Of a stretch of DNA of 64,000 nucleotides, positions 35,022 to 46,422 are shown one piece after another. The notes under the pieces were generated by a model. It ran no database searches and had not been told where the DNA came from. It saw only the letters and a program-made list of their open reading frames with translations. How positions within the stretch are numbered: the stretch's first letter is position 1; the number at the start of each line of letters is the position of its first letter. The translations under genes and the position numbers were made by a program. Source of the DNA: Diorhabda sublineata (Eukaryota > Arthropoda > Insecta > Coleoptera > Chrysomelidae); assembly GCF_026230105.1 (NCBI RefSeq), contig NC_079477.1, positions 935,001-999,000 on the forward strand, written 5' to 3'.

Positions 35022-38000
35022 TCAGATTTTTTCGTTATCATTATCGGTTTCGTCATTTTCTTTCGATTCGTAATCATCGTAATTATCATCGTTATAATCA
35101 TCATCGTAATCATCGTTTTCTCCGTAATCATCTTCATCGCCATAATTATAATTGTCTTCGTCGTTTTTATCGTCTTCATCTTCGGCTTTTATGGGAAGTT
35201 TGGTAACGCGTTTATCGTCTTCTGATGGTAGTTCTGGTCTATTGGGTGCATTATCCCCTTTATCGTTGTCACCATTTCCACTGTAATATCCATAATCGTC
35301 ATCGTCGTCGCCGTTATCTTCGTCATCTGTTATAGTTCCTCCACCGCTACCCTCTTTATCTATGATCTTTGTAATTGAAATTTCCTTCGGAGTAGTAACT
35401 TCATTAACATCTGTAGCTTCGTATCTTGTCGTTTTTGTATCTTCTACATCGTCGTTAATTCCTTCCGAAACGTCTTTTATCTTTTTCGTTGTTCCAAGCG
35501 TCATTCTTCGCAGATTGTGGATTATTTTTTTGATTATATCCAATATTTCTAATCCTTTTCTAAATTTTGTGTCAGTCGCGTCTGTGGTATCTGTATTTTT
35601 ATCGGTAGTACTTTCGTCTGTATCTACTTCTTCGACTAATTCGGTATATTCAGTTTCCGGAACGCTACTCGGTAGCTTTTCCAGCTCCTCCGTTTTTTCT
35701 TTATCATCGTTATCGCTAAATCCTTCAGTTGATATTTCTATCGTACTCGTACTTGTTACTTCTGACTCCTCTTTCAATTTTTCTTTTGTTGTTTCGATAT
35801 TAATAATTGTTGCGTCTGTTTCTTTAGTTTCTATAATCGTATCTTTGATATTTATAGTTATTTCTGTTAGTTCCTTTCTTGTATTCGATTCTGTTGAATA
35901 CGATAATTTTGGTATAGCTTCAGACGTAGATTTTGACCATCCGCTACTTATTTCTTCTTGTTTATCTTCTCTTATAGTAGTTTCAACAGATTCACTGCTT
36001 GTCGTTTTTTCTAATCCTTCTGGTATTTTCGTAACACTCGTAGTGGTTACGTTTAACGTAGCTGTTATTTTGGGGGATTCTGTAGATACTAATTCAGTGC
36101 TGGTTTCTTCTTGTACTTCTTCTGATGTTTTTGCGACAGTGGGAGTAGTTGTTGTTGATTTTGATAATTTGAAGCTTGTTCTTTGATGTGATTCCTCTGG
36201 TATTTCCATAAAACTATCAGTAGTTTCTGTCTTTTTTAGTGTAGCTTCTGTTTTTGTAGATACTGCATCACTGTTTGTTTTTTCTTCTAAATCTTCTGGT
36301 ATTTTGATAATACTGACAGTAGTTTTTCCATCTGTATCTACTGGAAACGAATTTTCATCTGTTGAACTCGTTAATTTTCCCGTTTCTGTTGCTAGTGATA
36401 TCGTAGATGCTTTTTTATTGTTTTCTTCATCTTCTGTATCTTCTGTTATTCCAATATCATCGATAGCAGTTTCTTTTTCTGTTGAAAACGATACCGAATT
36501 CGAAGATATCGTTGAAACTGTTCCAATATTTGATTTTTCTTCTAAATTTTCTGGTATTTTGATAATACTGACAGTAGTTTTTCCATCTTTATGCACTGGA
36601 AACGAATTTCCATCTTTTGAACTCGTCAATTTCATCGTTTCTGTTGCTAGGGATACTGTAGATGCTTTTTCAATGTTTTCTTCATCTTCTGTTATTCCAC
36701 TATCATCGATAACTGTTTCTTTTTCTGTTGAAAACGATACCGAATTCGAAGATATCGTTGAAACTGTTCCAATATTTGATTTTTCTTCTAAATTTTCTGG
36801 TATTTTGATAATACCGACAGTAGTTTTTCCATCTTTATGCACTGGAAACGAATTTCTATCTGTTGAACTCGTTAATTTTCCCGTTTCTGTTGCTAGTGAT
36901 ATTGTAGATGCTTTTTTATTGTTTTCTTCATCTTCTGTATCTTCTGTTATTCCAATATCATCGATAACTGTTTCTTTTTCTGTTGAAAACGATACCGAAT
37001 TCGAAGATATCGTTGAAACTGTTCCAATACTTGATTTTTCTTCTAAATTTTCTGGTATTTTGATAATACTGTCACTAGTTTTTCCATCTGTATCTACTGG
37101 AAACGAATTTTCATCTGTTGAACTCGTTAATTTTCCCGTTTCTGTTGCTAGTGATATTGTAGATGCTTTTTTATTGTTTTCTTCATCTTCTGTATCTTCT
37201 GTTATTCCAATATCATCGATAACTGTTTCTTTTTCTGTTGAAAACGATACCGAATTCGAAGATATCGTTGAAACTGTTCCAATATTTGATTTTTCTTCTA
37301 AATTTTCTGGTATTTTGATAATACTGACAGTAGTTTTTCCATCTTTATGCACTGGAAACGAATTTCCATCTTTTGAACTCGTCAATTTCATCGTTTCTGT
37401 TGCTAGGGATACTGTAGATGCTTTTTCAATGTTTTCTTCATCTTCTGTTATTCCACTATCATCGATAACTGTTTCTTTTTCTGTTGAAAACGATACCGAA
37501 TTCGAAGATATCGTTGAAACTGTTCCAATACTTGATTTTTCTTCTAAATTTTCTGGTATTTTGATAATACTGTCACTAGTTTTTCCATCTGTATCTACTG
37601 GAAACGAATTTTCATCTGTTGAACTCGTTAATTTTCCCGTTTCTGTTGCTAGTGATATTGTAGATGCTTTTTTATTGTTTTCTTCATCTTCTGTATCTTC
37701 TGTTATTCCAATATCATCGATAACTGTTTCTTTTTCTGTTGAAAACGATACCGAATTCGAAGATATCGTTGAAACTGTTCCAATATTTGATTTTTCTTCT
37801 AAATTTTCTGGTATTTTGATAATACTGACAGTAGTTTTTCCATCTTTATGCACTGGAAACGAATTTCTATCTGTTGAACTCGTTAATTTTCCCGTTTCTG
37901 TTGCTAGTGATATTGTAGATGCTTTTTTATTGTTTTCTTCATCTTCTGTATCTTCTGTTATTCCAATATCATCGATAACTGTTTCTTTTTCTGTTGAAAA

Positions 38001-39240
38001 CGATACCGAATTCGAAGATATCGTTGAAACTGTTCCAATATTTGATTTTTCTTCTAAATTTTCTGGTATTTTGATAATACCGACAGTAGTTTTTCCATCT
38101 TTATGCACTGGAAACGAATTTCTATCTGTTGAACTCGTTAATTTTCCCGTTTCTGTTGCTAGTGATATTGTAGATGCTTTTTTATTGTTTTCTTCATCTT
38201 CTGTATCTTCTGTTATTCCAATATCATCGATAACTGTTTCTTTTTCTGTTGAAAACGATACCGAATTCGAAGATATCGTTGAAACTGTTCCAATACTTGA
38301 TTTTTCTTCTAAATCTTCTGGTATTTTGATAATACTGTCACTAGTTTTTCCATCTGTATCTACTGGAAACGAATTTCCATCTGTTGAACCCGATAATTTC
38401 ATCGTTTCTTTTGCTAGGAATGTTGTAGATGGTATTTCACTGCTTGTTTCTTCCAGTAAATCTTCTGTTATATTGTTATTACTGACAGTAGTTTCTTTAT
38501 CAGTTTGAACTAGTATCGAAGCAGTTGTATCTTCTGCTATTACTATTTCATCGTTTGTCTCTTCTGTTATTTCGTTTATATCAACGGCAGATTCAGTCTC
38601 AGTTTGTTTCGAATCTGTGGGATTCATCAATTTCGTTGTAGTTTCTGTTGTTGTAGATTTCATTTCTGAAACTGTTGATTCTTCTGGAGTTTTACCATTA
38701 ATATCATCGATTGTTTCACTTGTCGCGCTTGGAATTTTTGTAGTTGGTCGTTGAAGCTCCGCTGGAGGTATTTCTTCGTAATCCACACTCGGTTGGCAAA
38801 TTTTGTGAACGAAACATTTAGTTTCGCAACATTTAAAACCTCTCGGACATTGGTAATCGGCGGTGCACTCAAATTGCGACGTTTCTTCCCTCGGATACGG
38901 TTCGGTGCATCGAAATTCGCCGAGAACGCATCTTCCCGGTCGATCTGAAACAACATGGAGCCGAATTTTATATTGTTAAACGTTTTTATCGCTAAAAACG
39001 TTTCGGGTTTTATACTACTAAATAAATTATTGGTTTAAACCTTCCGGGAAAGGATTTGTTCTCACCTCCTCTGTCGGCATGTTTTTGCTTGAAGGTTTTC
39101 GGAGATTTGACTTCCTGGAAGTTTCCAATTGGTCGGTCCGAATAAATAATATCGAAATAGTGGCCGTTCCATTTGTAGAAATACTTTTGTGTGTGCGCTT
39201 CCACAAGAACGAAGACGATAAAATAGAAATTGCTTCTCAT
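35022..39240 (-). CDS. Secreted WAP-domain protein with long Ser/Thr/Glu repeat tail
   Basis: The model is exon 1 at 39240-39066 (58 codons + 1 base), an intron at 39065-38945 (121 bp, GTGAGA donor, TTTCAG acceptor, phase 1) and exon 2 at 38944-35022, giving about 1365 residues. The N-terminal MRSNFYFIVFVLVEAHT is a likely signal peptide. Exon 2 opens with an eight-Cys module (GRC..FRC..FEC-x5-C-x5-CC-x3-C-x5-C) with the CxxDxxCPxxxKCC core of WAP four-disulfide domains, although the last spacing is 5 instead of the usual 3-4. A region of about eight tandem repeats of 82-85 residues follows, rich in Ser, Thr and Glu. Next come an EGSGGG site that could carry glycosaminoglycan and a C-terminus of Asp/Tyr runs. 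It is probably an extracellular mucin- or proteoglycan-like protein; its function is unknown. An acceptor-like site at 39250-39249 suggests an upstream non-coding exon. It is paralogous to the gene at 46423-47785. Confidence 0.8.
36300..38560 (-). repeat. Coding tandem repeat, 255/246-bp units
   Basis: The GGTATTTTGATAATA motif recurs at 255-bp steps, with 246-bp steps at two places (units ending near 36802 and 37558). Each difference is nine bases, so the frame is kept. Units carry KETVIDD, GITED, SLATET and SIIKIPE motifs. The longer and shorter unit types recur in the same order, which points to duplication of several units at once. Confidence 0.9.
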
Positions 39241-39249
39241 GTTTGGATC

Positions 39250-39690
39250 TAAAAGAAAAACGACTGAAATTTTGAAGTCAGACCCCAAATATTCTAATTT
39301 AGAGAAAAAAATGTTCTATAAAGTTTTCCAAAAAACTCAATACTTTTCAAGTTATTGGCAATTGAAAATTCGGAATTTTTCATCGGTTTTTTGCAAAATA
39401 TCTCCAAAAATGTGCATTTTAACGAAAATTTTGTAATGACAAAAATTGTAGAAAATGAAAAACTGAACAAATCGGTTTTTTATTGAATGTTCCAAGTGCA
39501 ATATTAAGCGAGATATTGAAAATCGAAATAATTTTTTATTTTGTCTGAAATTTAATCGATGTATTATTCAATGCCATCTAGCGGCGAGCAGATACATTTT
39601 ATCGTTTTCCGTCTATAATTAACTCTAAATTGCTTAAAATACAATTGAAAATAAAAATGTTCCCAATCATTTCCGTGTATGGAAAAAATT
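39250..39690. other. Upstream flank of the WAP-mucin gene
   Basis: The flank is AT-rich without a clear promoter. Phrases such as AAAACTCAATACTTTTCAAG resemble dispersed repeat sequence seen again near 42950-43050. Confidence 0.4.
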
Positions 39691-42040
39691 TTATTCGAGT
39701 TTAAAGGTCAAAAAAAATGAGTTTTCCGCGATTATCTTCAAAACTGTGAGTTTTATCATGAAAATACCCTAGACAAAAATTGTAGATCTTAAAATTATCT
39801 AAAAAAAACGTATTAATATTTTTTTTCCCAAGAGCCACCGTTTCTGAGATATAACGATTCAAAGAATAAAAAAACAAAAATTTGGTTATTTCACTTTTTC
39901 ACATAAAATTTGAGGTTATGTGAAAAAGTTGTAAATACAAAAGTTGTAAGTCTTTTTATTACCTACAACTTTGCTATTTGACTTTTTCCCAAAGGACTTT
40001 TAGTTTTTCCGGAAATCGCGATAAACAAAAATTCAAGGTCAAATGTGAAAAACATGAGTTTTCTGCAATTTTCGCCAAAACCGTGAGTTTTATCATGAAA
40101 ATACCTTAGACAAAAATTGTAGATCATAAAATTATCTACAAAAAAAGTATTAGTACTTTTTTTCCTACGAGTCACCGTTTATGAGATATAACGATTCAAA
40201 AGTTTTAAAAATCAAAAATTTGGTTATTTCACTTTTTCACATAAAATTTGAGGTTATGTGAAAAAGTTGTAAATACAAAAGTTGTAAGTCTTTTTATTAC
40301 CTACAACTTTGCTATTTGACTTTTTCCCAAAGGACTTTTAGTTTTTCCGGAAATCGCGATAAACAAAAATTCAAGGTCAAATGTGAAAAACATGAGTTTT
40401 CTGCAATTTTCAGCAAAACTGTGAGTTTTATCATGAAAATACCTTAGACAAAAATTGTAGATCATAAAATTGTCTACAAAAAACGTGTTAATACTTTTTT
40501 ACCGTCGAGCCTCCGTTTCTGAGATATAATCATTCAAAAAGTTGTAAAAGTTCTGGTTCAGATTTACTGTTGTATTTAATGGGTATAATGATAACACGAG
40601 AAATACCAAAGCTGCAGAACAACATCGTCGAACTCTAGCAACATCTTCGTCAATTGATAATTTCTTACAAGTCTGAGTTCCTTCCATTGTAAGAAAAGTT
40701 ATAGGCGAAACCATTAAATACGACAACTTTTACAACTATTTGAATGATTATATCTCAGAAATGGTTGGTCGTAAGAAAAAACCTATTCGTACATTTTTTG
40801 TAGATAATTTTATGATCTACAATTTTTGTCTGAGGTATTTTTATGATAAAACTCACCGCTTCGCTGAAAATTGCAAAAAACTCATTTTTTTGACCTTTTT
40901 GATATTTACTTTTTTTATTTTTTGAATCATTATATCTCAGAAACGGTGGCTCAAAGGAAAAAAGTATAAACATGTTTTTTTGTAGATAATTTTATGATTT
41001 ACAATTTTTGTCTAAGGTGTTTTTATAATAAAACTGACGGTTTTGGTGAAAATTGTGAAAAACTCATTTGTTTCACATTTAACCTTGATAAAATTTTTGC
41101 ATACACGGAAATGGCGGGGAACATTAAAAAAAAAAGAATTTTACTGATTTTCAGCTTGATGAGAATTTATGTAACTTCGAATGTCTAAATTGACCGGATT
41201 ATATCTTTTAATCATTCATAGGGGTCGATAAATTTTTATTTTTCTGGATTTCCGGTAAAACTATGAGTTTTATTGAAAAAAGTCAAATAGAAAAGTTGTA
41301 GGTAATGAGAAGAACTACAACTTTTGTATTTACAACTTTTTCACATAAACTCAAATTTTATGTGAAAAAGTGAAATAACCAAATTTTTGTTTTTTTTATT
41401 TTTTGAATCATTATATCTCAGAAACGGTGGCTCGTAGGAAAAAAAGTATTGATAAGTTTTTTGTAGATAATTTCAAGATCTACAATTTTTGTCTAAGGTA
41501 TTTTCATGATAAAACTCACAGTTTTGCTGAAAATTGCAAAAAACTCATTTTTTGCACATTTGACCTTGAAATTTTGTTTATCGTGATTTCCGGAAAAACT
41601 AAAAGTCCTGTGGGAAAACGTCAGATAGCGAAATTGTAGGTAATAAAAAGACCTACAACTTTTGTATTTACAACTTCTTCACATAACCTCAAATTTTATG
41701 TAAAAAAGTGAAATGACCAAATTTTTGATTTTTTATTTTTTGAATCATTATATCTCAGAAACGGTGGCTCGTAGGAAAAAAAGTATTGATAAGTTTTTTG
41801 TAGATAATTTCAAGATCTACAATTTTTGTCTAAGGTATTTTCATGATAAAACTCACAGTTTTGCTGAAAATTGCAAAAAACTCATTTTTTGCACATTTGA
41901 CCTTGAATAAAATTTTTTTGCATATAAGGAAATGGCGGGGAACATTCAAATTTCATTTTCACTTGTATTTTAAACAATTTTACCGATTTTCAGCTTGATA
42001 GGAATTTATGTAACTTCGAATATCTAAATTGACCGGATTA
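39690..42040. repeat. Large foldback repeat with about 338-bp subunits
   Basis: Left-arm units (about 39690-40560) contain AGTTTTATCATGAAAATACC and TTTCACTTTTTCACATAA, repeated with a step of about 338 bp (39881 and 40219). The right arm (about 40735-42040) contains the same sequence reverse-complemented, such as GGTATTTTCATGATAAAACT, with a step of about 337 bp (41416 and 41753). About 175 bp of unrelated sequence lies between the arms. Open frames within it (RKKS..FVDNF..IYNFCLRYFHDKTH) recur because of the repeat and show no known domain. Confidence 0.85.
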
Positions 42041-44600
42041 ATATTGACATTGAAAAGATTTCGATAGAACAAATGGATTGTACTTTGAGGTTAGGTTATT
42101 TAAAATTTATCTTCAGTTTTTAATAAACTAATTCCTATCGTATAAAAATACAGGATTAATTACAGTTTTTTTTTTACTTCTTTTTATTTCTGCTAAAACA
42201 GTTTACAAAAGGAGTCGAATGATATGTAAAAATTTCAAAAAAATAACAATAAATAAAATTCGAATCTTACCTTAGTACAAACTATCACTATAGTACACAT
42301 TCAAACTTTGTTAGAGAAATGATGATACGACAAAACCCACACTATTAGGAAAACATAAATTTCTTCAAATATAATTTTATCGTACGATATTTGTTCATAA
42401 TTTCTTATCTCGAATAACGCCGAAAAGAGGAAATTAGGTATCATATAGAATATAAAGGATTCTTTTCAATTCACCCCGCGACCTTCGTTTTATTTAAGCA
42501 AATTTAATAAATATTTAACATCAATAAGAACATCCAGGAATTCGTAAACTTGTTTGGATTATATTTAATACATCGCAAAAAGTATTTCTCCTACTATCGT
42601 CGCTTTAAATAACAAATTTTGCCATTTAAATTCATTATTAATATCAATTAGTTATCTGCAACGACTCTCAGTTGGGACGTTTGTCCAGTGTCGGATTCGA
42701 ACTTTCCGAAATAGGCCAGGTATTGAGGCGTTTCGCCTCCGAATTTTTTAATGCGTCACCGATTTATTTGAAATTTTGACGGTCGATAGTTGTGGATCCA
42801 AAAAGCGATTTCTACGTGGTGACGAAACGCGTAACACCCCCTTCCCCACCGGGGGGAGATGCCACCCCTTTTCGGGGGGTGGAAAATTTTTCACCAAAAA
42901 TAACACCGGAAATCGTAAGATCAGTAAATTTAAAGTAAAAAATGTCGTATAAAGTTTTTTCGTCAGATCGATAGTTTTTGAGTTATTCGCAATTGAAAAG
43001 TACGATTTTTCGTCAAAAAAATAGTTTTTTACGTATAACTTTGTAACGATGCATTTTATCGAAAAAAGTGTAATAAACAAAAATGAAGCTTATAAAAAAA
43101 CAAAGAAAATAAACTATATTTCAAGATCTTAATGTTTTGTCTAAAGCAAGTTATAGATACTTGATTAATTTTTGTTTTACGTAATTGATCATTTAACCTC
43201 AAATAACGGGAAAACGGTACATTTTTCAATAAAAAGTCATTAAATACTTTTTAAAGAGCTTAAAAATACCTTTCGAATGACTACTGATAAAAGTCGTTTT
43301 AACTGAAATTTTAGTGAGATATGATGTAAAATAGTCGAAGTTAAAAAAAAATTGTACTAAAACTAATGCCATTTCGTTGAAAATCAAAATTAAACTTATT
43401 TCTTGTACCAAATACTTTATTTTGATATTATTCATGATACATGAAAGTTTGGCTGATTAGAAATGCATAATTTTGAAAAAAATTAACATTAAATAAAATT
43501 GATTTTTCGAAAATTTTTTTACCCAGTTTTCCTCCATAACTATAAGAGATGCAAAAACAAATAAACCATCAAATTAAAGCTTTTTTTATGACGATTATTT
43601 TGCTTATTTAATTTTTTTTTGTAGCATAAAAATTAACGGAGTTATAACCAAATTAATCTGTCACTATAGTACTAGGATTGCTTATCCACAGCCCTTTGAC
43701 CCTTTATTGATAAAATGTGTAGGGTTTCAGGCCCTTTTAACATACATAGACTTGTAGCCCTGAAAATTACCTTTAAAATGGTTTTTTGCAGGATGTGATA
43801 ACCTCAAAAATAATAAAGTTACATAAAAACTAACTAAAAATGAAATTGCAATGTTTTAAGGGTAGTTTTTAAAGATTTTTAAGGGTTGATTTATCAAAAT
43901 ATATAAATTTTCCATTATACATTTAAGATATTTATGCTGCACAAACGTAAAACATTCGAATTGAAAAAAAAAAGTATGAAAAACTGCATATATTTGGTCT
44001 TTTTTCGATAAGGGGTGGTTTTCACCCCTTAAAAACAATTTTCACACCTTGCGACCATGAAAATATTTCATTAAATTTATGGTTCATGCACTATGGAGAC
44101 CAAAATTAGGAAAATTTGATTGTGTTTTCCATGAATAATTACAATTTTTTTCAGAATAGCGAACGGATATCACCGATCTATAAATCTAAATATCTCCTAA
44201 ACCATAAATTTGATCGACTTGAACAAAGAGTACCTTTTTGTCAAAAAATCTATTAAAAAATTCATTTCCGCTAACTTTAGATTGTACAGATTGTCCCCGT
44301 AAAAGTTACAGATCGTTAACCATCGGGCATGATCCGCCCCTGGCCGTTTACACATTTCTTAAGATATCTTGGTACAGAAAAAAGATATCGACATGCGATT
44401 TTCGGTATTTTAATGTTAATTTAATTCACTTTCGAAAGATCCATTCGAAATTTTATGAAAAATGTCACAATATCCAAAAAAAAAAAATAAACGAAACGAA
44501 AAATTCACATTCAAACCAAGTTTACAGATATTGGCTAAGCAGAACCGGACTCACAGGTATTTATATACCTTAAGGTAGAGATTTTTCCTCAACAACACTA
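42041..44600. repeat. Dispersed-repeat-derived intergenic stretch with hairpins
   Basis: No gene was recognised. A GC-rich patch at 42835-42885 contains CCACCCC (42862-42868) facing GGGGTGG (42876-42882). A perfect 9-bp hairpin TAAGGGGTG/CACCCCTTA lies at 44009-44031 with a 5-nt loop. Such motifs are typical of unclassified insect repeats. The stretch near 44272-44330 resembles 4037-4090. Confidence 0.5.
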
Positions 44601-44622
44601 AATCGTTTTATATACAGTCGTA

Positions 44623-44636
44623 TTTATTTATTTATT
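44623..44636 (-). terminator. Triple overlapping polyA signal
   Basis: Three overlapping AATAAA hexamers on the minus strand (plus-strand TTTATT at 44623, 44627 and 44631) lie about 50 bp beyond the stop at 44683, which fits the 3' end of the Asp-rich gene. Confidence 0.6.
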
Positions 44637-44682
44637 CGATTATAAACATCTACAGATAAAAATAAAGTTTGAGATAACAAAA

Positions 44683-45207
44683 CTAACAATATATAATAAT
44701 ATTATCACTAATTTCGTTAGTAAATATACGACATTTCATATTTTTACTTCTTATTATTTCGATTACATCCGCGTTTATTTCGTTTGGGCTTTCCTTAGAA
44801 ACGCAATTGACTTCCTTAATTTCGTTCGCCTCAAATTCCCAACCTTCTTTGTTCGAATCTTTATCCGATTGTTCGAAGGTCGAATTCATTCCCGCGGAAA
44901 CATTATACGTAATATCGAGCTCGAAATATCCGCTTCCGTTATCATCATCATCATCATCATCATCATCATTATCGTCGTTCGATTTATTCGAAACGGTCGA
45001 AAATCCACGTGGATCGTTGAAGAAATCTTCATCATCCGTCGGCTGGTATCCGCTACCATTTTGATTATAATCCTCGAAGGATCCGTCTCCGCTTTGGTCG
45101 ACGATGTCATCTGCTCCGTAGTCTTCGGGTTTTATCATTAAGTCGAACAGCTGGTCACCGATCGCGCTTTGATACAGTCCGAAAATGAAGTAGAAAATTA
45201 CCTTCAT
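44683..45207 (-). CDS. Small Asp-rich secreted protein
   Basis: This intronless frame encodes 174 residues. MKVIFYFIFGLYQSAIG is a likely signal peptide. The mature part is very acidic, with nine or more Asp in a row around residues 78-90. It has several Ser-Gly sites in acidic context (DQSGDGSFED, NGSGYQP, NGSGYFE) that resemble glycosaminoglycan attachment sites, three N-glycosylation sequons (NKS, NVS, NST) and three Cys in the C-terminal third. The function is unknown. The acidic, SG-containing composition resembles the C-terminus of the WAP-mucin product at 35022-39240, and the gene lies between the two WAP genes on the same strand. TATA and polyA signals support it as a real gene. Confidence 0.7.
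   Translation of the reverse strand: MKVIFYFIFGLYQSAIGDQLFDLMIKPEDYGADDIVDQSGDGSFEDYNQNGSGYQPTDDEDFFNDPRGFSTVSNKSNDDNDDDDDDDDDNGSGYFELDITYNVSAGMNSTFEQSDKDSNKEGWEFEANEIKEVNCVSKESPNEINADVIEIIRSKNMKCRIFTNEISDNIIIYC
44941..44967. repeat. (ATC)9 microsatellite encoding an Asp run
   Basis: Nine perfect ATC triplets (GAT on the coding minus strand) encode the poly-Asp stretch of the gene at 44683-45207. The run is pure and so probably length-polymorphic. Confidence 0.9.
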
Positions 45208-45237
45208 TTCAACCTACCAACAGGAATTTATCGTGAG

Positions 45238-45269
45238 ATAATTAACTTCCAAAGGTCTGAGCCTTTATA
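45238..45269 (-). promoter_or_regulatory. TATA box of the Asp-rich gene
   Basis: TATAAAG on the minus strand (plus-strand CTTTATA, 45263-45269) lies about 60 bp before the ATG at 45207. This puts the start of transcription near 45238 and gives a leader of about 30 nt. The Inr match is weak. Confidence 0.5.
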
Positions 45270-45599
45270 ATGGATCAAACACGGAGCAATTTGAAGCGAA
45301 CCAAATTCAAATAAAAACGTTTTTGAACAAGCTGGTTGATGTTTCGAAGGTATTGATCTTAATGGATCCAATTTTGGTGCTACACGTCAAGAAAACAGAA
45401 GATAATTTACACAAAGAGCTTCCTGGTGGATTAAATCCAATGCATATGAAGAGGAAGAAACATAGAAAGCAATGGAAGGATCAGAAATCTATAGGAAATA
45501 GGATAACGCGTCTAAAAGATGGTAAAACGCCGGATTTTGATCACGTACAAGCAAAATTCAAATTGCTTGATACCGAATTACGAAACCAGAAGCAATTGG

Positions 45600-45720
45600 T
45601 GCAATATCTGATACGGAGGAGTTTAATAGACTATGAAAAGGCATTCGATCGAACGATTTATGCAAAAACGATGGAGATACTTGAGAAAAAAGGGATTAAT
45701 TGCAAGAGGAGTCGGTGGAG
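45600..45720 (+). pseudogene. LINE reverse-transcriptase fragment
   Basis: The frame around 45623-45700 reads LIDYEKAFDRTIYAKTMEILEKKGI, matching the conserved (I)D(F/Y)xKAFDxV block of non-LTR retrotransposon reverse transcriptases. The longer open frame (45323-45751) has no further recognisable RT motif (no YADD), so this is a short fossil. Confidence 0.6.
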
Positions 45721-45759
45721 GTTGAGGATTATCAACGACGATGTCCTATAAGAGTCGGA

Positions 45760-46340
45760 ATACCAAAGAAAATGGTTTCCTCCAGAGATTTAGTTGAGAA
45801 GAACAAAGATTCGTTAAAATTGACCTTTTCCTGAACGAATTTTGGATTAAATAGATGGAATTAATTTTATAAAAACTTACGGTAAATTTATGATGCACGT
45901 TCCAAATGACATTCAATTACTGATGCAATACGAAAAGTGTAATCGCGTAAGACGTTTCCATCAGCTTATCTTATCAAGGTATATAATTTCACTGAAAGTC
46001 TGACTAATATATCGAAATGTCAGCAATATTGAATCACTAACTTGCCCGCACACGTTGTCAATAATAATAATTCAACTTTATTTAAGCGCAATATTATATA
46101 TACGATGGTATTTAAGCTCGGAATGGTTGTAAACAGTTAGAACAAGACTTGAGGCAGTTAACCTCGAGTCAAAAAACCCAGTTATCGACCCCAAAACAAC
46201 CAGAAATCGCCGAGCAGCCCGTTTTTGTAAAGTCGTAGAAAAAATACAATTTTCTACTCGCGTGTAATTGCTATTATTTAACCGCAATCATTATACGCTA
46301 GATTGTGTTATCATTTTTTCCCATAAAACAAAATAACACA
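45760..46340. other. Intergenic between Asp-rich gene and second WAP gene
   Basis: No gene was recognised in this AT-rich stretch, which carries short frames only. Confidence 0.4.
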
Positions 46341-46344
46341 CCGA

Positions 46345-46362
46345 TTTATTCAAAATTTATTA
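46345..46362 (-). terminator. PolyA signals of the second WAP gene
   Basis: Two AATAAA hexamers on the minus strand (plus-strand TTTATT at 46345-46350 and 46357-46362) lie 60-80 bp beyond the stop at 46423. Confidence 0.55.
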
Positions 46363-46422
46363 TGAATTATTATAAAAAAAAAGTATAATCTTATCAAAAA
46401 TAACATTTGACGTTTTTAAATC

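Noticed and set aside
36304..38508. 734-codon open frame on the plus strand opposite the WAP-mucin gene
   Set aside because: It mirrors the tandem coding repeat of the minus strand. It has no signal, domain or splice context, and its repetitive hydrophobic/Ser composition follows from the antisense of Glu/Thr/Ser codons.
40740..41910. Recurring frames with IYNFCLRYFHDKTH
   Set aside because: They arise from repeated units of the foldback element, have no known domain and are interrupted in every copy.
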